Below, in pieces: positions 23,236 through 31,267 of a stretch of DNA of 50,967 nt. Source of the stretch: Candidatus Bacteroides intestinipullorum (GTDB taxonomy: Bacteria > Bacteroidota > Bacteroidia > Bacteroidales > Bacteroidaceae); NCBI GenBank assembly GCA_018883785.1, contig JAHLFO010000045.1, forward strand, positions 1 to 50,967. The letters run 5' to 3'. Under the pieces are notes generated by a model, which worked only from the letters and a program-made list of their open reading frames with translations, was not told the DNA's origin and searched no databases. The stretch's first letter is position 1; each line of letters begins with the position of its first letter. The position numbers and the translations under genes are program-made.

Positions 23236-25086
23236 ATGAGCGACATTATTCATCTGCTGCCCGATTCGGTGGCCAACCAGATTGCTGCAGGCGAGGTCAT
23301 TCAACGGCCGGCTTCCGTAATCAAGGAACTGGTGGAGAACGCCGTAGATGCCGATGCGGGCGAAGTACACGTCTTGGTGACCGATGCGGGCAAAACCTCT
23401 ATACAAGTCATCGATAACGGAAAGGGTATGAGCGAGACCGATGCCCGATTGTCTTTCGAGCGGCACGCCACGTCCAAGATCCGTGAGGCTGCTGACCTCT
23501 TTGCCCTGCACACCATGGGATTCCGTGGCGAGGCATTGGCTTCTATTGCCGCCGTGGCCGAAGTGGAGCTGAAGACCCGCCGTGAGGAAGATGAACTGGG
23601 CACCCGGGTCGTGATTGCAGGTTCGAAGGTGGAAAGCCAAGAGCCGGTAACCTGCCCACGGGGCAGCAATTTTCTGGTGAAGAACCTATTCTTCAACGTG
23701 CCGGCGCGACGCAAGTTTCTCAAGTCCAACAGCACCGAGCTTTCCAACATTCTGACGGAGTTCGAGCGCATAGCGTTGGTGCATCCCTCTGTGTCTTTCA
23801 CTCTGCAGCACAATGACACGGAGATGTTCAATCTCCCGGCCATGCCTTTGCGCCAACGTGTCATGGCAGTCTTCGGCAAGAAGATGAATCAGCAGCTCCT
23901 GACACTGGAGGTGGATACGACCTTGGTCAAGATCAGCGGCTTCGTGGCCAAGCCCGAGACTGCCCGCAAGAAAGGATCGCATCAGTATTTCTTTGTCAAT
24001 GGTCGCTACATGCGTCATCCGTATTTCCACAAGGCGGTGATGGAAGCCTACGAACGGCTCATCCCCGTAGGCGAACAGGTGTCCTACTTTATCTACTTCG
24101 ATGTGGATCCCAAGAATATCGATGTCAATATCCATCCGACCAAGACCGAGATCAAGTTTGAGAACGAGCAGGCCATCTGGCAAATTCTGGCAGCTGCCGT
24201 CAAGGAGACCTTGGGCCGCTTCAGTGCGGTGCCAAGCATTGACTTCGACACGGAGGACATGCCGGATCTGCCCGCGTTCGACGGCTCATCGTCGCCCGAG
24301 CCACCAAGAGTGAGCTACAACAGCGGTTTCAATCCATTCCAAGGCGAGGCGGCTGCATCCTATGGTGGAGAGAGGCCCAAGCGGTCTGTTTCCGGTGACT
24401 GGCAACAGTTGTATGCAGGCGTTGCCCGAGCCAGTAAGATGAACGAGCCGGAGGCTGACCTCCTGCCCGACGAGGAAGCGTTGATAACCACTGTCTTGCC
24501 TGCGGAAGAACCAGTGGTGGAGAAAGGGGCGCAGTACTTCCAGCTCAAGGGGCGTTTCATCCTGACATCCGTCAAATCCGGCCTGATGCTCATTGACCAG
24601 CACCGTGCCCATGTCCGGGTGTTGTTCGACCGTTACATGGAACAAATCCGCACGCGCAAGGGCGTGTCGCAAGGTGTGCTCTTCCCTGAAGTGGTGGAAC
24701 TGACGCCCGCTGAGGCCGTTGTGCTCGATGCGTTGGAAGAGGATTTGGCAGCCGTGGGGTTCGACTTGTCGCCACTGGGTGGAGGTAGCTATGCGGTCAA
24801 TCGTGTGCCTGCCGGTATCGAAGGGCTCAGCCCGGTAGACTTGATTAAGAACATGGTCAATACCGCCCGGGAGAAAGGAGCCGATGTGCGCGAGGAAGTG
24901 CAGTCCATCCTGGCCTTGACCTTGGCCCGTTCGGCCGCGATTGTCTACGGGCAGGTGCTGGGTGAGGAGGAGATGGCCAATCTTGTGGATAGCCTCTTTG
25001 CCTGCCAGACGCCGGGCTATACGCCAGACGGTCGGACGGTGCTCGTCACGGTGAAAGAAGAGGAAATAGAGAAACGGTTTGCGTGA
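23236..25086 (+). CDS. mutL: DNA mismatch repair protein MutL
   Basis: A 616-residue protein. The N-terminal GHKL ATPase has the family starting motif [20 protein letters not shown], then DNGKGM and TMGFRGEAL. The C-terminal dimerization domain contains [11 protein letters not shown] and [11 protein letters not shown] do not see the DQHA(X)2E(X)4E endonuclease motif in full: the sequence reads [15 protein letters not shown], where the second residue after DQHA is expected to be followed by Glu. The nicking activity found in many non-enterobacterial MutL proteins may therefore be absent or altered. The leader of 38 bases holds an AGGAAAGGAG ribosome-binding site, stronger than usual here. It is convergent with trpS. 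Confidence 0.95.
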   Translation: MSDIIHLLPDSVANQIAAGEVIQRPASVIKELVENAVDADAGEVHVLVTDAGKTSIQVIDNGKGMSETDARLSFERHATSKIREAADLFALHTMGFRGEALASIAAVAEVELKTRREEDELGTRVVIAGSKVESQEPVTCPRGSNFLVKNLFFNVPARRKFLKSNSTELSNILTEFERIALVHPSVSFTLQHNDTEMFNLPAMPLRQRVMAVFGKKMNQQLLTLEVDTTLVKISGFVAKPETARKKGSHQYFFVNGRYMRHPYFHKAVMEAYERLIPVGEQVSYFIYFDVDPKNIDVNIHPTKTEIKFENEQAIWQILAAAVKETLGRFSAVPSIDFDTEDMPDLPAFDGSSSPEPPRVSYNSGFNPFQGEAAASYGGERPKRSVSGDWQQLYAGVARASKMNEPEADLLPDEEALITTVLPAEEPVVEKGAQYFQLKGRFILTSVKSGLMLIDQHRAHVRVLFDRYMEQIRTRKGVSQGVLFPEVVELTPAEAVVLDALEEDLAAVGFDLSPLGGGSYAVNRVPAGIEGLSPVDLIKNMVNTAREKGADVREEVQSILALTLARSAAIVYGQVLGEEEMANLVDSLFACQTPGYTPDGRTVLVTVKEEEIEKRFA

Positions 25087-25100
25087 ATCGATAAATTTTT

Positions 25101-25168
25101 GGCGCGTATGACGCGAATTTTGCAGATAGTTTTCAAGTTCTATCCGTGATATTCGCGTCATACGCGCC
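25101..25168. repeat. Perfect 18-bp inverted repeat between mutL and trpS
   Basis: GGCGCGTATGACGCGAAT (25101-25118) is repeated in inverse orientation at 25151-25168. The 32-base centre contains a shorter GATAG/CTATC pairing. It lies between convergent genes and could stop transcription from both sides or form a cruciform. Its arm resembles the left arm of the element at the end of the window (GGC, CG, TGAC, ATT and CAGAT blocks in the same order), which suggests a repeat family rather than a one-off terminator. Confidence 0.8.
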
Positions 25169-25196
25169 TGATTATACAGGTACTTCTCAGCCGTAC

Positions 25197-26297
<1,101 letters not shown>

Positions 26298-26326
26298 TTA
26301 TAATATCTATACAAGGGTAGTGGGCG

Positions 26327-26334
26327 CAAAGATA
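26327..26334 (-). promoter_or_regulatory. Bacteroides-type -7 box of trpS
   Basis: The minus strand reads TATCTTTG, a perfect TAnnTTTG. It lies about 39 bases upstream of the trpS start codon. It is only 21 bases from the oppositely directed -7 box at 26356-26363, so the two polymerase binding sites overlap. Confidence 0.65.
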
Positions 26335-26355
26335 CGGGTTTTATCGGAAAATCAC

Positions 26356-26363
26356 TACCTTTG
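26356..26363 (+). promoter_or_regulatory. Bacteroides-type -7 box of the ABC-F gene
   Basis: TACCTTTG matches TAnnTTTG and lies 34 bases before the ATG at 26398. It overlaps the footprint of the divergent trpS promoter. Confidence 0.65.
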
Positions 26364-26397
26364 CAGCCGATTTGTATTCCTATAGACAACAACCGCA

Positions 26398-28356
26398 ATG
26401 ATTTCAGTAGAAGCCCTCTCCATGGAGTTCAACGCCACGCCCCTCTTCGAGGACGTTAGTTTTGTCATCAACCGCAAGGACCGCATTGCCCTCGTGGGCA
26501 AGAACGGAGCCGGCAAGTCCACTCTACTCAAGATTCTGGCCGGTCAGCAACACCCCACCACGGGCACTGTCAGCCTGCCGCGCGATTGCACCATCGGTTA
26601 TCTGCCTCAGGTGATGCGTCTGGCCGACACTCGTACGGTGCGACAGGAGGCAGAGATGGCTTTTGCCCACATCCACGAGCTGAAGGCTCACTTAGCCGAT
26701 TTGCAGCTGGAGATGGCCGAACGTACGGATTATGAAAGCGAGGATTATCAGGATTTGATAGACCGCTTTACCCGCGAGAACGACCGCTTCACGATGATGG
26801 GCGGCGACAATTATCAGGGTGAGTTGGAGCGTACCCTCCAGGGGTTAGGCTTCAGCCGCAAAGACTTCGATCGTCCCACCAGTGAGTTTTCCGGCGGTTG
26901 GCGCATGCGCATCGAGCTGGCCAAGCTCCTCTTGATGAAGCCCGATGTCCTTTTGCTGGACGAACCGACCAACCACCTGGACATCGAGTCCATCCAGTGG
27001 CTGGAGCAATTTCTCGCCACCCGCGCCAATGCCGTGGTGCTGGTCAGCCACGACCGCGCTTTCCTCAACAACGTCACTACCCGCACCATCGAGATTTCCT
27101 GCGGGCGCATCTACGACTACAAGGTGAAGTATGACGAGTTTGTCCGCCTGCGTCAGGAGCGGAGAGAGCAGCAACTGCGTGCCTACGAGAACCAACAGAA
27201 GCAGATAGAGGACACGGAAGCCTTCATCGAGCGTTTCCGCTACAAAGCCACGAAGGCCGTGCAGGTGCAGAGCCGCATCAAGCAACTGGAGAAACTGGAG
27301 CGCGTAGAGGTGGACGAGGAAGACACATCGGCCCTCCGGCTGAAGTTCACGTGCTCATCGCGTTCGGGCAATTATCCCGTTATTTGCGAGGATGTGGGCA
27401 AGTGTTACGGTGACCACATCGTCTTCGACCATGTGAACCTGACCATTACCCGTGGAGAGAAAGTGGCTTTTGTGGGTCGTAACGGTGAGGGAAAATCCAC
27501 CTTGGTGAAGTGTATCATGGGCCAAATCCAAGACTATACCGGCCGCCTGACCTTGGGGCATAACGTCCAAATTGGCTACTTCGCCCAGAATCAGGCCCAG
27601 CTCCTGGACGAACGCCTGACAGTGTTCGACACTATCGACCGCGTGGCCACCGGTGACATCCGCCTGAAGATACGCGACATCCTGGGTGCCTTCATGTTCG
27701 GTGGTGAGGCATCGGACAAGCCCGTCCGTGTGCTTAGCGGCGGCGAGCGTACGCGCTTGGCCATGATACAACTGTTGCTCCAGCCGGTCAATTTCCTCAT
27801 TCTCGACGAACCTACCAACCACTTGGACATGCGTTCCAAGGACGTGCTGAAGGAAGCCATTGCCGCCTTCGAGGGCACCGTCATACTGGTGAGCCACGAC
27901 CGCGACTTTTTGGACGGTCTGGTCACCAAAGTCTATGAGTTCGGCGGCGGCCGCGTTCGCGAGCACATCGGCGGCATCTATGACTTCCTCCGCGCCAAGA
28001 ATTCGGACACGGACGCCGAACGTCTCGATATCCTCTTTCAGCCGGACAAGAATAAATCTATCATGGATGCCTCTGCTCCCGAGACACCTGCCAAAGGCGT
28101 ATTGGACTGGCAAGCTCAAAAGGAGCTGAACCGCCGTATCAAGAAGCTGGAGAAGCAGATTGCCGACTGCGAGGCTTCGGTGGAGGAGATGGATGCCGCC
28201 ATCGCCATCTTGGAACAGCAGATGGCCACTCCCGAAGGCGCGGCCGACGTCTCTCTCTACGAGAAGCACAACCGCCTCAAAAAACAGCAGGACGAAACTA
28301 TGGAACTTTGGGAGCAGGCCTCCGAAGAGTTGGAGAAGCTCCGTGCGGGCAAATAG
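26398..28356 (+). CDS. ABC-F family ribosome-associated ATPase
   Basis: A 652-residue protein with two ABC ATPase domains on one chain and no membrane segment, the hallmark of ABC-F translation factors. Domain 1 has Walker A GKNGAGKST (34-42), signature SGGW (about 165) and Walker B VLLLDEPTNH. Domain 2 has Walker A GRNGEGKST (about 360-368), signature LSGGERTRL and Walker B FLILDEPTNHLD. An arginine/glutamine-rich linker lies between them. The C-terminal 85 residues form a coiled coil, as in Uup/YheS types. It probably acts on stalled ribosomes or translation elongation. Nothing indicates antibiotic resistance specifically. It is divergent from trpS. Confidence 0.88.
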   Translation: MISVEALSMEFNATPLFEDVSFVINRKDRIALVGKNGAGKSTLLKILAGQQHPTTGTVSLPRDCTIGYLPQVMRLADTRTVRQEAEMAFAHIHELKAHLADLQLEMAERTDYESEDYQDLIDRFTRENDRFTMMGGDNYQGELERTLQGLGFSRKDFDRPTSEFSGGWRMRIELAKLLLMKPDVLLLDEPTNHLDIESIQWLEQFLATRANAVVLVSHDRAFLNNVTTRTIEISCGRIYDYKVKYDEFVRLRQERREQQLRAYENQQKQIEDTEAFIERFRYKATKAVQVQSRIKQLEKLERVEVDEEDTSALRLKFTCSSRSGNYPVICEDVGKCYGDHIVFDHVNLTITRGEKVAFVGRNGEGKSTLVKCIMGQIQDYTGRLTLGHNVQIGYFAQNQAQLLDERLTVFDTIDRVATGDIRLKIRDILGAFMFGGEASDKPVRVLSGGERTRLAMIQLLLQPVNFLILDEPTNHLDMRSKDVLKEAIAAFEGTVILVSHDRDFLDGLVTKVYEFGGGRVREHIGGIYDFLRAKNSDTDAERLDILFQPDKNKSIMDASAPETPAKGVLDWQAQKELNRRIKKLEKQIADCEASVEEMDAAIAILEQQMATPEGAADVSLYEKHNRLKKQQDETMELWEQASEELEKLRAGK

Positions 28357-28370
28357 GACGGGCGGTCGTC

Positions 28371-28480
28371 GCTCCCACGCCGTGGTAGCGAGACTCCCAA
28401 GGCTTGGGAGTGACATTCCCAGGCTTTGGGAGTGAGACTACCAAGCCTTGGGAGTCACATTACCAAATGTTGGGGAGCCT
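28371..28480. repeat. Five-unit 22-bp palindromic tandem array
   Basis: Five units of exactly 22 bp: 28371-28392, 28393-28414, 28415-28436, 28437-28458 and 28459-28480. The core of unit 2, ACTCCCAAGGCTTGGGAGT, is an almost perfect palindrome, so each unit can form its own hairpin. Units differ by a few substitutions, some on both sides of the stem. It begins 14 bases after the ABC-F stop and ends four bases before the GH5 remnant. Confidence 0.85.
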
Positions 28481-28484
28481 GCGC

Positions 28485-28592
28485 TTATTGCGGTGCGCCG
28501 TCATAGACGCTCTGTAGCGTATAGGCCGCATCCGCTGTGAAGACGCCGCGCTTCATGATGTCTATGACCTCTTGGGCCGGGATCCGCGTCGT
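28485..28592 (-). pseudogene. C-terminal remnant of a GH5-type glycosidase
   Basis: The minus strand from 28592 to the TAA at 28485-28487 reads an open C-terminus containing VIDIMKRGVFTADAAYTLQS followed by VYDGAPQ and the stop. The intact GH5 protein of this window (40207-41490) has AMVRGFFNDAPDYTLQSVYD near its C-terminus, so YTLQSVYDxAP is shared. No upstream coding part remains: the ferredoxin terminator begins immediately 5' of it. I infer that the rest of a GH5 paralogue was lost here. Confidence 0.6.
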
Positions 28593-28596
28593 ACAA

Positions 28597-28640
28597 AAAG
28601 AAAAGAGGGCAACGGAATCCGTTGTCCTCTTCCTTTTTGT
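28597..28640 (-). terminator. Bidirectional-looking terminator after the ferredoxin gene
   Basis: A stem of about 13 bp (28604-28616 with 28617-28629, one mismatch, tight loop) is flanked by A-rich sequence on the left and T-rich sequence on the right. On the minus strand it ends in CTTTTCTTTTTG, so it fits the ferredoxin transcript. It could also work for + strand readthrough. Confidence 0.75.
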
Positions 28641-28664
28641 TTAACCCAAATGTCTCGTTCCCGA

Positions 28665-28835
28665 TTAGTCTGCGGGGTGGATAGCCTCGTTGGGGCAGAC
28701 ACTTGCGCAAGTACCGCATTCGGTGCAAGCCTCAGGGTCGATGGAATACTTGTCGCCTTCAGAGATGGCGCCTACCGGGCACTCGTCGATGCAAGTACCG
28801 CATGCAATACAATCGTCATTAATTACGTAAGCCAT
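28665..28835 (-). CDS. 2[4Fe-4S] bacterial-type ferredoxin
   Basis: A 56-residue protein, complete from ATG to TAA. It has two clusters of the CxxCxxCxxxCP type: Cys9, Cys12, Cys15, Cys19 and Cys37, Cys40, Cys43, Cys47. The start MAYVINDDCIACGTC and the internal pseudo-twofold symmetry are those of clostridial-type ferredoxins. These carry low-potential electrons in the cytoplasm, for example with pyruvate:ferredoxin oxidoreductase. It has its own promoter and terminator, so it is monocistronic. Confidence 0.95.
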   Translation of the reverse strand: MAYVINDDCIACGTCIDECPVGAISEGDKYSIDPEACTECGTCASVCPNEAIHPAD

Positions 28836-28881
28836 TTTTGTCTAATTTTAAATAGTTGTTAGTCTAAAGAGTAATATGCTG

Positions 28882-28889
28882 CAAAAGTA
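28882..28889 (-). promoter_or_regulatory. Bacteroides-type -7 box of the ferredoxin gene
   Basis: The minus strand reads TACTTTTG, matching TAnnTTTG, about 47 bases upstream of the start codon. The -33 region is occupied by a perfect inverted repeat (28891-28931). Confidence 0.6.
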
Positions 28890-28890
28890 G

Positions 28891-28931
28891 GTTTTTTCCG
28901 CTTACGTTGTTCTCGCTTGGGCGGAAAAAAC
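28891..28931. promoter_or_regulatory. Perfect 11-bp inverted repeat upstream of the ferredoxin -7 box
   Basis: GTTTTTTCCGC at 28891-28901 is mirrored by GCGGAAAAAAC at 28921-28931 with a 19-base spacer. It lies directly upstream of the ferredoxin -7 box and spans the -33 position. It may be an operator. The alternative is a terminator of the S41 gene, which ends at 28976 on the same strand, but a T-run after the hairpin is lacking on the minus strand. Confidence 0.55.
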
Positions 28932-28975
28932 TCTTAATTTGTACGCTGTCTAAATAGCAGGGCGCGGGCTTCAGA

Positions 28976-31117
28976 CTATGTGGTGCGCCTCCTGAACAGC
29001 GTGAGGCGCAGGATGATGTAAGCTGTTAGTAAGATGAGGACTATCCACGTGGCTTTCATGGGCCAGTCCGTAGTTTCGGCGGTCGTCTCCCCGGGGAAAG
29101 GGTCGGGGCCGAGATACTTGCCTTCGGCTATCAACTGCAAAGTATGGTTCAAGATGGTGTCGCGGGGAGAATACAGGAGTTCCTGGCGGGTGACGGGCAC
29201 AGGATAGTCGGGCAACAGACCGCGGTTCCACGGCGTGCGTTCCGTAACCAGCGGGTCGAAGACGACCTGCACCAGCGGGATACGCAGCATGATGAACGAA
29301 TGAGGCAGGCACAAGTTGGCGAATTTCACGGCAGTCATGTAGTGATAGCCGGAACGGGTCTCGCGCCCTACGGTGACGGCCCGGTGGTTGCGCACCAGCG
29401 TGGCGGGGAAAAGCGTAGCGGCGGAAACCGAAGTCTCGTCTGTCAGCACATACAGTTTGCCTTTGTAATTGAACGCCGTGTCCGGCAAAAGCGATACCGC
29501 ACTGTCATTAAATATATAGCCTTCCTTGCCTTCCACCCGGCGCGCTTGCGGGAAGACCACCATCGTAGAGTCAAAGTTGGTGCAATGGGCGAAGCTGCGG
29601 AAAGGGCCGGGCTTGGTCACGCGGGAATACGACCCTAAGGGACGGCTCGGTTCCAGGAGAAACCAGGCCAGCAATTGCTGCATCACCCTGCCGTCACCAC
29701 CCCAGTTGTACCGCATATCCACCACCATGTAGGGCAAGCGGAACAACGGTGCCAGCGAGTCTTGCAACTGTTCTATCTGCGTTTCGTTGAGGTCGAAATA
29801 GGAAAGGCTGAAATAGCCCACCGAATCGTTGAGCACCTTGAACGTATAGGGGAAATTGTAATTGCGCGAATCGCGTCGATGGTAATCCACCTGCCCGACC
29901 ATCAGCATCCGACTGAAGATTTCAGATTGAGCGACGGGCTTCCACACGTCTTCCACCGTCTTTCCGTCATCCAACGTCACGACTGTGGTGCGCGGCCACA
30001 GCAGACTGTCGCCGTAATGCACACCCCAACCGGAGATAAACCGGCGGGCCACCCAGTTCCGGTTGTCGCCGTCCGCCCCCGATATGCCCCGGCCGAGGCG
30101 TTCCAGGCGCGCGCTTATTTCCTCGCCGTCGATAGCGGTGACGCGCCTGCCCTGATAACGCCGGTAGGCCCGATGGGTCTGGCTAATCCAGGTCGAATCG
30201 CCTTCCGTGGTAAGCCACAGGTTGGGGATGTAGGCGTCACGCGAACCTTCTATGGGGTCGGGAGTCTTGATAGAAAGGTGACTATCGTGCAGATAGCCCA
30301 TGAAGCGTTCGATGATGAAATAAAACTCACGGTAGGAAATCTCTTCCTTCTCGGACAGGCGTGCACGTACTGTTGAGTCGTTGGCGGCAAACTCCTCCCT
30401 GCCGATTACGTCATACAGGCTGGGATAGGCTTCCTGCAAGCAGGCCGTCAACACGCCAAAGTCCTCCAACGCCTGCGCCCGGGTCAGTGTTTCGGGTGCC
30501 TTGGCTTCCTTCGGGGGGATGAAGGTAGACTTCAATCCGAAAGGTTTCATCGGGTCGTCTTGATTCGACTGGCTGTCGGACAGGGATAGGCAAATGTGCG
30601 GCTCTTTGATGCCATGATACTCATAACCCACCGTGCCCAGCACGTCACCCCGACGAACGGCCATACCTGTCTTATAGGCAACATTTCCCCTCAGCCCGTC
30701 CAGATGCAGCTTGCGTCCGTCATTCAAGCGGATGGTCAGGAAGCCGCAGACGTATTGCGAGGGAACCGGAAGGTCTTTTTCTTCCTCCAGAAAATCGGCA
30801 ATCATCGCGTCAAAATGGTTTTCAACCCCGTCACGCGGAGGGCCTAACGAAATCTGATGCAACTGGGGAATATAGCCCACGGCGTAGACCTCGACCGTTC
30901 CATCGGCCGGAGCCACGACCTCCGTGCCCAAAGGCGCGGCTATGAATAATTTGTCCGTGTTTTGCTCTCTGCCAATGTACTCTTGCGGGCGGTAAAGGAT
31001 ATCTTCGCCCGCCGTCTTGCCCTGAATGGGCCAAAGGAAAGTGTCTTGAGCCGCCGCCCCCACGGACAGGACGGACAGCAGCACCACGAAAAGGATGCGG
31101 AAAAGTGTTGCTTTCAT
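28976..31117 (-). CDS. Secreted M23-like / S41 peptidase fusion protein
   Basis: 713 residues with a signal peptide (LLSVLSVGAAAQ). Residues about 25-200 resemble an M23 (LytM-type) beta-sheet domain (APLGTEVVAPADGTVEVY, then GMAVRRGDVLGTVGY and EPHICLSL). The family's first zinc-ligand His motif and the HxH pair are not present in normal form, so this part is probably not a working metallopeptidase. The second part is an S41 (C-terminal processing peptidase) domain with the nucleophile region TDETSVSAATLFP (Ser565) and GRETRSGY. A membrane segment (WIVLILLTAYIILRL) lies at the extreme C-terminus. It is predicted to face the periplasm. No gene partner is evident; a promoter-like box lies at 31145-31152. 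Confidence 0.75.
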   Translation of the reverse strand: MKATLFRILFVVLLSVLSVGAAAQDTFLWPIQGKTAGEDILYRPQEYIGREQNTDKLFIAAPLGTEVVAPADGTVEVYAVGYIPQLHQISLGPPRDGVENHFDAMIADFLEEEKDLPVPSQYVCGFLTIRLNDGRKLHLDGLRGNVAYKTGMAVRRGDVLGTVGYEYHGIKEPHICLSLSDSQSNQDDPMKPFGLKSTFIPPKEAKAPETLTRAQALEDFGVLTACLQEAYPSLYDVIGREEFAANDSTVRARLSEKEEISYREFYFIIERFMGYLHDSHLSIKTPDPIEGSRDAYIPNLWLTTEGDSTWISQTHRAYRRYQGRRVTAIDGEEISARLERLGRGISGADGDNRNWVARRFISGWGVHYGDSLLWPRTTVVTLDDGKTVEDVWKPVAQSEIFSRMLMVGQVDYHRRDSRNYNFPYTFKVLNDSVGYFSLSYFDLNETQIEQLQDSLAPLFRLPYMVVDMRYNWGGDGRVMQQLLAWFLLEPSRPLGSYSRVTKPGPFRSFAHCTNFDSTMVVFPQARRVEGKEGYIFNDSAVSLLPDTAFNYKGKLYVLTDETSVSAATLFPATLVRNHRAVTVGRETRSGYHYMTAVKFANLCLPHSFIMLRIPLVQVVFDPLVTERTPWNRGLLPDYPVPVTRQELLYSPRDTILNHTLQLIAEGKYLGPDPFPGETTAETTDWPMKATWIVLILLTAYIILRLTLFRRRTT

Positions 31118-31144
31118 GAAAATAAGTTTTTGGGATTAACGCCT

Positions 31145-31152
31145 CAAAGTTA
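31145..31152 (-). promoter_or_regulatory. Bacteroides-type -7 box of the S41 fusion gene
   Basis: The minus strand reads TAACTTTG, a TAnnTTTG match 28 bases upstream of the start codon at 31117. No TTTG-like -33 element is apparent. Confidence 0.5.
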
Positions 31153-31205
31153 GGAACTTCTCTCCTCGTTTTTGCCATCTGTCTATTAAAAAATCAAAAA
31201 CAAAG

Positions 31206-31250
31206 AAGCGGCTGCCCCCGACATCGGGAAACAGCCGCTTAAGTTTTTTC
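31206..31250 (-). terminator. Terminator of the M13 peptidase gene
   Basis: AAGCGGCTG (31206-31214) pairs with CAGCCGCTT (31232-31240), with further internal CCCGA/TCGGG pairing. On the minus strand it is followed by CTTTGTTTTTG, and on the plus strand by AAGTTTTTTC, so it may work both ways. Confidence 0.85.
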
Positions 31251-31267
31251 AGGCTATGTGCCAAAGT

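Noticed and set aside
28501..28728. 75-codon minus-strand open frame
   Set aside because: It runs through the ferredoxin gene and terminator in another frame; the GH5-like tail is read in the neighbouring frame.
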